Source: Bacteroidota bacterium
Lineage (GTDB): Bacteria > Bacteroidota > Bacteroidia > Chitinophagales > Chitinophagaceae
Length of the DNA: 47,271 nucleotides
Reading direction: 5' to 3'
Assembly (NCBI GenBank): GCA_005884665.1
Contig: VBAT01000023.1
Span: forward strand, 95,811-143,081
Every line of letters starts with the position of its first letter. The stretch's first letter is position 1. Made by a program: the position numbers and the translations under genes. The notes below the pieces were generated by a model. It ran no database searches. It had not been told where the DNA came from and worked only from the letters and a program-made list of their open reading frames with translations. Below, in pieces: positions 35,976-43,423 of this stretch.

Positions 35976-36923
35976 ATGAGCATTCAATGGAAAGGGGTCT
36001 TCCCGGCTATCACCACAAAATTTAGCAGCAGGCAATCGTTGGATATTGACCTGTTTTGTAAGAATCTTCTTGCTCAGGTAGCGGCCGGTGTCAATGGGAT
36101 CGTGTTGGCAGGCACACTGGGAGAAGCAAGCGCGTTGACCCTTGAAGAAAAAGAGGTGTTGTTGAAGACAACCCTTGATGTAGTCGGAAGTAAATTACCT
36201 GTTGTTTTGAATATCGCCGAAGGTGCTACTACCGAAGCTGTAAAGCAAGCGGAACTGGCGGACAAATGGGGAGCGAAAGGTTTGATGTTATTGCCGCCGA
36301 TGCGCTATAAAAGCGATGCCCGGGAAACGGTTACTTATTTTAAAACAGTAGCTGATGCAACAGACCTGCCGGTCATGATCTATAACAATCCGATCGACTA
36401 CAGGATTGAAGTTACTCTGGACATGTTTGAAGAGCTTGCCGCGGCACCAACGATACAGGCCATAAAAGAATCTACAAGGGACGTAACGAATGTAACAAGA
36501 CTGGTCAATCGCTTTAAGGATAGGTTTAATATCTTGTGTGGTGTCGATACCATTGCGATGGAAGAGCTTTTACTCGGTGCAGATGGTTGGGTTGCAGGAC
36601 TTGTTTGCGCATTTCCCCGGGAAACAGTCGCCATATACCGTTTGACAAAAGCAGGAAGGATCGAAGAGGCTACAAAAATTTACAGGTGGTTCATGCCGCT
36701 ACTCGAGCTGGATATACATCCCAAACTTGTACAGTATATCAAGCTATGCGAATCGGAGGTTGGATTGGGATCTGAATACGTGAGAGCCCCGCGTCTTACG
36801 CTGGTTGGAGAAGAAAGAGAAAGAGTCCTTCAAACTATTCATTCAGCATTGGCAAACAGGCCGGATTTGCCTGACTATCTTTCAATCGATACAAGCAAAC
36901 AACATAAGCCGGTACTGATTTAG
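35976..36923 (+). CDS. DapA-family lyase, probable pyrroline-4-hydroxy-2-carboxylate deaminase
   Basis: 315-residue TIM-barrel enzyme of the dihydrodipicolinate synthase/N-acetylneuraminate lyase family. The family motif GTLGE is at 46-50, the catalytic Tyr136 is in MIYNNP, and the Schiff-base Lys164 is in AIKEST. Family membership is certain. The specific role comes from context: 4-hydroxyproline epimerase starts 4 bp downstream and a flavin dehydrogenase follows. In hydroxyproline breakdown a DapA-family deaminase turns cis-4-hydroxy-pyrroline-2-carboxylate into 2-oxoglutarate semialdehyde. Lysine biosynthesis is less likely because no lysine genes are near. Confidence 0.85.
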   Translation: MSIQWKGVFPAITTKFSSRQSLDIDLFCKNLLAQVAAGVNGIVLAGTLGEASALTLEEKEVLLKTTLDVVGSKLPVVLNIAEGATTEAVKQAELADKWGAKGLMLLPPMRYKSDARETVTYFKTVADATDLPVMIYNNPIDYRIEVTLDMFEELAAAPTIQAIKESTRDVTNVTRLVNRFKDRFNILCGVDTIAMEELLLGADGWVAGLVCAFPRETVAIYRLTKAGRIEEATKIYRWFMPLLELDIHPKLVQYIKLCESEVGLGSEYVRAPRLTLVGEERERVLQTIHSALANRPDLPDYLSIDTSKQHKPVLI

Positions 36924-36927
36924 GCGC

Positions 36928-37929
36928 ATGAGACAAACATTTTTCTGTATTGATGCACATACCTGCGGTAATCCCGTCAGGTTGGTAAAAGAAGGCGGCC
37001 CAATATTGCAGGGAAAGAACATGAGTGAAAAGCGCCGGTATTTCCTCGAAAATTATGATTGGATAAGGACCGGGCTTATGTTCGAGCCGCGGGGACACGA
37101 CATGATGAGCGGAAGCATTCTCTACCCTCCGCATGATCCTCAAAATGATATAGCCGTTTTATTTATCGAGACAAGTGGTTGTCTTCCGATGTGCGGTCAT
37201 GGCACGATTGGAACGATAACTATTGCCATTGAAGAAGGATTGATAAAACCTAAGGTTGAAGGTGTCGTCAGGATGGAAACGCCAGCAGGATTGGTTAACG
37301 TTGAATTCAAAACTGAAAAAGGGAAAGTAAAAAGCGTAAAGCTAACCAACGTTCCGGCATTCCTTCACTCAAGTGAATTGACGGTTCAATGTCCCGAGCT
37401 GGGTGAGTTGGTGATTGATGTTTCTTATGGCGGAAATTTTTATGCGATCGTTGATGTTCAGAAAAATTTTAAGGGACTGGAACATTATGCTGCCGACAAA
37501 TTAATTGCCTGGGCCCGGGAATTGCGAAAAAATATCAATGCGAGGTATGAGTTTGTGCACCCGGATGATCCAACTATTAACGGATGTTCTCATATTTTAT
37601 GGACCGGGGCAGTATTGGATAAAACATCAACAGCACGCAATGCTGTGTTTTATGGCGATAAAGCCATTGACCGTTCGCCCTGCGGCACAGGCACCAGTGC
37701 ACGTATGGCGCAATGGTACACCAAGGGTAAATTGAAAAAAGGCGACCAATTCATTCATGAAAGTATCATTGGCAGCAAATTCATTGGTACGATCGAGGAA
37801 GAAACAAAAGTGGGAGATAAGCCTGCTATTCGGCCAGGCATCGAAGGATGGGCGAAAATTTATGGATATAATACAATTACCATAGATACGGAAGATGATC
37901 CGTATGCTTTCGGGTTCCAGGTGTTGTAG
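36928..37929 (+). CDS. 4-hydroxyproline 2-epimerase (proline racemase family)
   Basis: 333-residue cofactor-free epimerase that would interconvert trans-4-hydroxy-L-proline and cis-4-hydroxy-D-proline in the cytoplasm. Both catalytic cysteines are present: Cys89 in MCGHG and Cys252 in SPCGTGTSARMA. Two Cys place it with racemases/epimerases, not the trans-3-hydroxyproline dehydratase subgroup, in which one Cys is replaced by Thr. Only 4 bp separate it from the upstream DapA-family gene, and 23 bp separate it from the flavin dehydrogenase. Proline racemase activity cannot be fully excluded, but the operon favours hydroxyproline. Confidence 0.9.
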   Translation: MRQTFFCIDAHTCGNPVRLVKEGGPILQGKNMSEKRRYFLENYDWIRTGLMFEPRGHDMMSGSILYPPHDPQNDIAVLFIETSGCLPMCGHGTIGTITIAIEEGLIKPKVEGVVRMETPAGLVNVEFKTEKGKVKSVKLTNVPAFLHSSELTVQCPELGELVIDVSYGGNFYAIVDVQKNFKGLEHYAADKLIAWARELRKNINARYEFVHPDDPTINGCSHILWTGAVLDKTSTARNAVFYGDKAIDRSPCGTGTSARMAQWYTKGKLKKGDQFIHESIIGSKFIGTIEEETKVGDKPAIRPGIEGWAKIYGYNTITIDTEDDPYAFGFQVL

Positions 37930-37952
37930 GTTTTAGTTTGTAAGTTATAAGT

Positions 37953-39200
37953 ATGGCGAAAGTAATAATTATTGGAGGCGGCATTGTCGGTTTAAGCTCC
38001 GCCTGGTATTTGAAACAGTCGGGCTGGGACGTCACCGTTTTGGATAAAAGCGATTTCCTGGACAATTGCTCCTATGGCAATGCCGGTTATGTCTGTCCAA
38101 GCCATTTTATTCCACTCGCTTCACCTGGCATTGTAAAGCAGGGGTTGAAACTGATGTGGAATTCGCAAAGCCCTTTCTATGTTCAGCCACGATTAAACGG
38201 TGCTCTGATCGATTGGGCCTTGAAGTTTATGCGCAGCGCTTCCAAAAAAAATGTAGAAGAGTCCGCCGTACCTTTGCGGGATATAGCTTTGTTAAGCCAG
38301 CAGGAATATGTGAAATGGTTGAAAGAGTTTGATTTTTCCTACGAACATAAAGGCTTGCTGGAGATCTTCCAGACGGATGAAAAGGCCGAACACGCAGCGC
38401 ATACTGTTGAAAAAGCAAAAGAGCTCGGATTGTCGGATACGGTATTGCTTTCTTACGAAGAATTACAGCGGCTCGAACCGCATACAAAGATCAATGGCAA
38501 AGGTGCCATACTTTTTAAATGCGACGCACATCTTTACCCGAATAAATTAATGAAGGGACTAATCAAGCGGCTACAAGAGCTGGGTGTAAAACTTATTCCG
38601 AACGAAGAAGTTGCCAGTTTTGAAAAAAATAATAAAAGAGTAACAAAAGTTATCACGGCCAACAAAAGTTTCGATGCTGACCACGTCATCATTGCCACCG
38701 GTGCCTGGAGCCGCGAAGTATCATCTCTAATTGATGTCAAAATACCTTTAGTTCCCGGGCGCGGCTATTCAGTGACGCTGGAAAATTCCCCTTACAGAGT
38801 GAATTATCCCGCCGTATTAATGGAAGGCAGGGTCGCCATCACACCTATGGATGGGAATAAAATTCGCTTCGGCGGCACCATGGAAATTACTTCCACAAAG
38901 AAACCACCGCGAATGAACCGGGTGAAGGGAATATTGAATTCGGTAAAACGTTTTTACCCGGAGTTTGATGTTCCCATGCCGGTTAAGGAAAACGTTTGGT
39001 ATGGGTACCGTCCCTGTTCTGCTGATGGTCTTCCTTACATTGGCAGGGTAAGTAAATGGGACAATGTTGTCGTGGCAACAGGCCATGCGATGCTCGGACT
39101 AAGCCTGGGCGCCGGCACGGGCAGACTGGTAGATGAAATTGTAAACAGCAAAACACCCAGTATGAATATTACTCCTTTCAAAGTGGAAAGATTCAGCTAA
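37953..39200 (+). CDS. FAD-dependent D-amino-acid dehydrogenase, probable D-hydroxyproline dehydrogenase
   Basis: 415-residue DadA-like flavoenzyme. The N-terminal dinucleotide-binding motif GGGIVGLSSAWYL lies at about 8-20, with an acidic end of strand two at VLDKSD. The C-terminal FAD contact region reads RPCSADGLPYIGR followed by GHAMLGLSLGAGTG. It would oxidise cis-4-hydroxy-D-proline to the pyrroline used by the DapA-family enzyme, passing electrons to the respiratory chain. It completes three of the four expected steps. The aldehyde dehydrogenase for 2-oxoglutarate semialdehyde is not in this window. Confidence 0.88.
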   Translation: MAKVIIIGGGIVGLSSAWYLKQSGWDVTVLDKSDFLDNCSYGNAGYVCPSHFIPLASPGIVKQGLKLMWNSQSPFYVQPRLNGALIDWALKFMRSASKKNVEESAVPLRDIALLSQQEYVKWLKEFDFSYEHKGLLEIFQTDEKAEHAAHTVEKAKELGLSDTVLLSYEELQRLEPHTKINGKGAILFKCDAHLYPNKLMKGLIKRLQELGVKLIPNEEVASFEKNNKRVTKVITANKSFDADHVIIATGAWSREVSSLIDVKIPLVPGRGYSVTLENSPYRVNYPAVLMEGRVAITPMDGNKIRFGGTMEITSTKKPPRMNRVKGILNSVKRFYPEFDVPMPVKENVWYGYRPCSADGLPYIGRVSKWDNVVVATGHAMLGLSLGAGTGRLVDEIVNSKTPSMNITPFKVERFS

Positions 39201-39278
39201 TCATTGAAGCTGGTTTTCTTTTTGGATCGATAACAAACCCGTTCCACAAAAAAATTCAGCATTGTCTTATCTTTATCT

Positions 39279-40339
39279 ATGCCCAGCTTCAATAACCGGA
39301 TAAAGCAGGTCCTTCTCCTGGCCATTATTATTCTTCTTGGCTATCTCATTTTAAGAGAGCTTTATGGTTTATTGCCTGGACTGTTGGGAGCATTGACACT
39401 TTACATTTTAAGTCGCGGCATCTCATCTATACCCGCAAATGGAAGAAGGGTTGGGCGGCTGGCCTTTTTATTATTTACTACCTGTTGCTGATAGGGCTGC
39501 CGGTGTTTATAGCTATCATGCTGATCAGCCCGAAGATCAACGCATTTCTCGATGACCCTACTGCCATGATCAACGCGGCTAAGCATTCCATTGCCACTGT
39601 TCAGCAGAATCTCGGAATAACCCTGGTTTCCGAAGCTTCGGTCACCAGTTCATTAAGCAGGCTGTCCGCCTTTATACCAACCATTTTAAACAGTACAGTT
39701 GCGTTGATCACTAATCTCACCATCATGTTGTTTGTATTGTACTATATGCTCTACTATGGACGTGAAATAGAAAGAATGCTTAACCGGATCATACCCCTGA
39801 AACAGGAGAACATCAACATGCTGGCTTCCGAAACCAAAAAGATGATCAAAGCAAATGCCTTAGGGATACCTCTGATATCGATCATCCAGGGACTCACTGC
39901 TACATTGGGTTATTTTATTTTTGGTGTGAATGAATGGCCGCTGTGGGGGTTCCTTACCGGCGTCCTGGCATTCTTTCCGGTGGTTGGAACAATGATCGTA
40001 TGGGTTCCACTGGTAATTTATACTTATGCTACCGGGCAAACCTGGCCGGCTACCGGGCTGCTTTTATATTGCGTAATTATTGTCGGCCAAATTGATTATG
40101 TGGCAAGGATTACATTGATGAAAAGAATAGGGGATGTCCACCCGGTCACCACGATCCTCGGTGTTATCGTCGGCCTGGGTTTATTTGGATTCATAGGTTT
40201 AATATTCGGACCACTGCTGATCAGCTACCTACTTCTTTTGTTTAAAATCTACATGAATGAATTTATTGATGATCCGGTACCAGAATTGCATCCCACTGCT
40301 GATAATGATCCCAAGAAGGAGCCGGGAACCATTAAATAA
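39279..40339 (+). pseudogene. AI-2E family transporter, interrupted by a frameshift
   Basis: A membrane protein of the AI-2E (PerM/TqsA) family in two frames. The first frame (39279-39491) gives two N-terminal helices and ends 25 codons after the family sequence is lost. The second frame resumes family-like sequence at 39419 (HLIYTRKWKKGWAAG) and runs to 40339 with further helices, including the LPVFIAIMLISPKINAFL and LGLFGFIGLIFGPLL segments. The shift lies at about 39416-39419, and several residues typical of this point seem missing, so a small deletion is likely. Joined, the product would be near 350 residues, normal for the family. It may be a real pseudogene or a sequencing error. Two separate short proteins are less likely. 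Confidence 0.75.
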
Positions 40340-40340
40340 A

Positions 40341-40366
40341 AAGTCCCACCGATAAAGGTGAGACTT
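40341..40366 (+). terminator. Hairpin terminator after the AI-2E gene
   Basis: A 10-bp stem with one mismatch (AAGTCCCACC pairing with GGTGAGACTT) around a 6-base loop GATAAA, beginning just after the stop codon. It is preceded by an A-rich run and followed by an AT-rich stretch, so it could work in either direction. Confidence 0.65.
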
Positions 40367-40452
40367 CATATTATTTGACAGATTAAACGGGCGTGGTCAG
40401 TAGTGAATTTAATTTCTTATCTCTCCACCATTCATCACTTCCTGCGGCCTTG

Positions 40453-40473
40453 CTTCGCCATAGCTACGCGAAG
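40453..40473. repeat. Inverted repeat between convergent genes
   Basis: CTTCGC, a 9-base loop, then GCGAAG, within a TTGCTTCGC context related to the dispersed repeat of the permease spacers. It lies 25 bp past the stop of the Bax inhibitor-1 family gene on the minus strand and might help end that transcript. Confidence 0.5.
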
Positions 40474-40497
40474 GCGCAGTAGGCAGGCTCATTATTA

Positions 40498-41259
40498 TCA
40501 GTTCCTGTTAATCTTGGATAATAAACGAAGAATTTCGAGATATAACCAAACCAGGGTAAACAACAAACCGGCTGCGCTATACCACTCCATGAATTTCGGA
40601 ACTCCTTTTTCTGCACCTTTTTCTATCAGGTCAAAATCGAGAAGGAGGTTTAAAGCAGCCAAACAAACCACGACGACTGAAAATCCAATCCCTAAAGGAG
40701 TGCTGGCGCTTGTAAATGCACCAATGGTAGCTCCGAACATAGCACCTATCCACTGGATAAGATAAAACAACATAACGCTCGCCGTTGCGATAATAATTAC
40801 CGACCTGAATTTTTCGGTTACCTTAATGATCCTCGTTTTATAAAGGACAAACATTACCAGGGCGACAACCAGTGTCAATCCCACGGCTTGTGCAACAAGT
40901 CCTGGATATTTTGCTTTATATAAAAAATCATAGACTGCGGAAGCCGATCCAACAAACAAACCCTGGACAATGGCATATGCCGGGGCAAGAACGGGCGACC
41001 AGTCTTTCTTAAATGCCATTACCAGGCCTATAATGAATATGCCACCTACGCCAGTCCACATAAAAGGCATTGGATCGCCTCCTTTCTGAAATTGCGTCCA
41101 TGCAAAAAGAGTCGAAGCAAGCATCAGCATAAAAAGAATACCGAACTTGTTGATAGTTCCTTTGATGGTCATTTCCTGTCCGGTTGTCAGACCCTGGAAA
41201 ATAGTTCCATCATAAGCTTTTTCCTGTAAGGCGGGGTTGCCTGATTTAAATAAGGCCAT
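40498..41259 (-). CDS. Bax inhibitor-1/YccA family membrane protein
   Basis: 253-residue integral membrane protein with about seven hydrophobic helices from residue 37 onward (for example FGILFMLMLASTLFAW and LVVALVMFVLYKT). The late helices carry the acidic segment LLLDFDLIEKGAEKG typical of the family, where Asp residues form a pore or pH sensor. The N-terminal 36 residues are soluble. Bacterial homologues such as YetJ conduct calcium in a pH-dependent way, but the role here is not known. It stands alone, converges with the AI-2E gene, and is 140 bp from the NagB-type gene on the same strand. Confidence 0.92.
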   Translation of the reverse strand: MALFKSGNPALQEKAYDGTIFQGLTTGQEMTIKGTINKFGILFMLMLASTLFAWTQFQKGGDPMPFMWTGVGGIFIIGLVMAFKKDWSPVLAPAYAIVQGLFVGSASAVYDFLYKAKYPGLVAQAVGLTLVVALVMFVLYKTRIIKVTEKFRSVIIIATASVMLFYLIQWIGAMFGATIGAFTSASTPLGIGFSVVVVCLAALNLLLDFDLIEKGAEKGVPKFMEWYSAAGLLFTLVWLYLEILRLLSKINRN

Positions 41260-41399
41260 AGTGGTGTAAATTTTTTATGAAGATAACTATACTAAATCAG
41301 AATCAAAAAACCCGAAGTCCGAAATCGCCGCTTGCCTGAAAAAAGCCGACTATTTTTTTCATTTTTCGTATTTCGATTTTTTTTCATTCGGATTTTTTC
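41260..41399. other. AT-rich spacer with TTTCGAA-type repeat words
   Basis: Contains CCGAAGTCCGAAATC near 41311-41325 and TTTTTCGTATTTCG near 41363-41376, related to the heptamer array at 30329-30363. No clear promoter box for the Bax inhibitor-1 family gene was found. Confidence 0.45.
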
Positions 41400-43328
41400 T
41401 TAGTAATTCCATCGTACAAACGCTTCCATTGCCGCATAGTGGGTAAGTCCAAGATCTGCGTACAAGGAAGCGGTCGCTGCATTTCTTTCTTCAGCACGCT
41501 GCCAGAATTCCCTTGAATCGCTACCCTGGAAAGGAACCATATCCTTTTGCGACTGGTGAATAAAAATGCCAAACCGTTTTTGCAGCACCTGGTCGGGACT
41601 CATCGGTACAGCCATTTCTATTTCTTCGATGTTCCATTCCTGCCAGGCTCCTTTGTACAACCACAGCCAGCAATCGTCGATCCACGGATCACCAGCGGCT
41701 TTGATGCGTTTTAATGCTTCCAGCACAGCATGAAAACAAACGATGTGTGTGCCATGGGGGTCAGCAAAATCACCGGCGCAATATACCTGCTGAGGTTTTA
41801 TTTGTTGTAACAGGTCTATCGTGATCTTTACATCTTTTTCACTCATCGGTTTTTTCTCGATGGTCCCGGTTTCATAAAAAGGTAGATTGAGAAAATGGAT
41901 ATTTTCATCTTTGATACCAACATATCGACAGGTGGCTCTTGCTTCGCAGCGGCGGATCAGTCCCTTGATATCACGAATTGTTTTGGTATCTACCTGGTTT
42001 GATTTTTTGCGCGAGAGGAATTTTTTTGCATCTGTCAATATCTTCCCTGACTTGCTGGTATCGATGCCGGCTATTTCTTCAAAACCTACAGCGAAATCCA
42101 GGAACCGGGTGACAAACTCATCTGTTACGGCGATGTTGCCGGACGTCTGGTAACCAACATGAACGTCATTGCCCTGGTCATGCAAACGATGAAACGTTCC
42201 TCCCATGCTAATAATATCATCATCGGGGTGCGGAGAAAAAATGATCACCCTTTTGGGATAAGGTTCAGATCGTTCGGGATGGCCGGGTATTACAGAATTG
42301 GGTTTGCCTGCTGGCCAACCGGTAATTGTGTCGCGAAGCATATAAAATACTTCGAGGTTGATCTGGTAAGCATCGCCTTTTTCAACCAGGAGATCGCTCA
42401 ACCCGTATTCATTATAGTCACTGTTCATCAGGCTGAGCACAGGTTTTTTCAATTTCAAAGCCATATTGACCACAGCCCGTTTGACCATTTTAGGTGTCCA
42501 GTCACAATCACCGGTAAGCCAGGGAGATTTATTTCTTGTTAATTCAGCCGCAGCAGCTTCATCTACTACAAATGTTATATCGTCATGACCCTGTAATAAA
42601 GACGCAGGGACAAACTCAGTATCATCATCTTCCACCGCTTTCTTGATCACCGGCGCTTTGGCCTGGCCCCATCCCATCAGGATGATCTTCTTTGACTTCA
42701 GAATGGTGCTGATGCCCATTGTGATCGCCAATCGGGGCACTTGTGAAATATTGGCAAACTCATAGGAATTAGCGATCCGGGTAGAATTTTCCAACGTGAT
42801 TAACCTGGTCTTTGAATGGATACTCGAGCCCGGTTCATTAAAGCCGATATGACCATTGTTACCGATCCCAAGTATTTGAAGGTCTATGCCACCTGCCTGC
42901 TGTATTTTTTTTTCGTAGTCGAGGCAGTGAACCTTAATATCTTCCTTTGAAATTTCCCCGTTGGGAATATGAATGTTTTTAGGATTGATATCGACATGAT
43001 TGAAAAGATGCGTCCGCATGAACCGGTTATAACTTTGCAGGGCATTATTATCGATAGGATAGTATTCGTCGAGGTTAAAAGTGATCACATGCTTAAAGCT
43101 CAACTTCTCTTTTTTATGCATCCTCACGAGCTCGGCGTACAGCGATCGGGGAGTAGATCCTGTTGCGAGGCCCAACACGCATTTTTCTTTTTTCTTTTGT
43201 TTTTCCCTGATCAGGTCAGCGATTTGTTGGGCGACAAATTTTGAGCCTTCATTCAGATCGGGGAATATTTTGACGGGAATTTTTTCGAAACTGTCGGTGA
43301 GATCAATAAAAGCGGCTTTTTTGAGCAT
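41400..43328 (-). CDS. nagB: Glucosamine-6-phosphate deaminase fused to a PIG-L-type deacetylase domain
   Basis: 642-residue two-domain protein. Residues about 15-270 are NagB-like: phosphate-binding LATGSTP at 54-60, catalytic Asp87-Glu88 in NLDEYYP, and GIGNNGHIGFNEP at 154-166 with His160. This half should convert glucosamine 6-phosphate to fructose 6-phosphate and ammonia. Residues about 355-640 are a PIG-L/LmbE domain with the zinc-binding HPDDD motif at 367-371 and a later ADPHGTH segment, typical of N-acetylglucosaminyl deacetylases. The fusion suggests deacetylation and deamination in one protein. Asn158 replaces E. coli NagB Asp141, as in Gram-positive homologues, so activity loss is not implied. 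A hexosaminidase gene ends 95 bp upstream. Confidence 0.93.
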   Translation of the reverse strand: MLKKAAFIDLTDSFEKIPVKIFPDLNEGSKFVAQQIADLIREKQKKKEKCVLGLATGSTPRSLYAELVRMHKKEKLSFKHVITFNLDEYYPIDNNALQSYNRFMRTHLFNHVDINPKNIHIPNGEISKEDIKVHCLDYEKKIQQAGGIDLQILGIGNNGHIGFNEPGSSIHSKTRLITLENSTRIANSYEFANISQVPRLAITMGISTILKSKKIILMGWGQAKAPVIKKAVEDDDTEFVPASLLQGHDDITFVVDEAAAAELTRNKSPWLTGDCDWTPKMVKRAVVNMALKLKKPVLSLMNSDYNEYGLSDLLVEKGDAYQINLEVFYMLRDTITGWPAGKPNSVIPGHPERSEPYPKRVIIFSPHPDDDIISMGGTFHRLHDQGNDVHVGYQTSGNIAVTDEFVTRFLDFAVGFEEIAGIDTSKSGKILTDAKKFLSRKKSNQVDTKTIRDIKGLIRRCEARATCRYVGIKDENIHFLNLPFYETGTIEKKPMSEKDVKITIDLLQQIKPQQVYCAGDFADPHGTHIVCFHAVLEALKRIKAAGDPWIDDCWLWLYKGAWQEWNIEEIEMAVPMSPDQVLQKRFGIFIHQSQKDMVPFQGSDSREFWQRAEERNAATASLYADLGLTHYAAMEAFVRWNY

Positions 43329-43356
43329 GCATGTATTTTTTGTCGATCGGTGGTCG

Positions 43357-43364
43357 CAAAGATA
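43357..43364 (-). promoter_or_regulatory. Candidate -7 box for the NagB fusion gene
   Basis: TATCTTTG on the minus strand is a perfect match to TAnnTTTG, 28 bases upstream of the ATG at 43328. A good -33 box was not seen (a GTTTAA lies somewhat too far upstream), so the call rests on the -7 box and position. Confidence 0.42.
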
Positions 43365-43423
43365 TTAAAAATGAGTGAGGCAGCGTTAAACGGTCAGCCG
43401 CAAGAGAACGGCCTGATCGGTGG

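Noticed and set aside
42270-42310. HPERSEP in the linker of the NagB fusion as an inserted repeat
   Set aside because: It recalls translated dispersed repeats, but similar Pro-Glu-Arg linkers are expected in this family, so no insertion is needed.
42840-42880. Asn158 in place of E. coli NagB Asp141 as a loss of activity
   Set aside because: Asn at this place also occurs in Gram-positive NagB homologues, and the catalytic Asp and His are kept.
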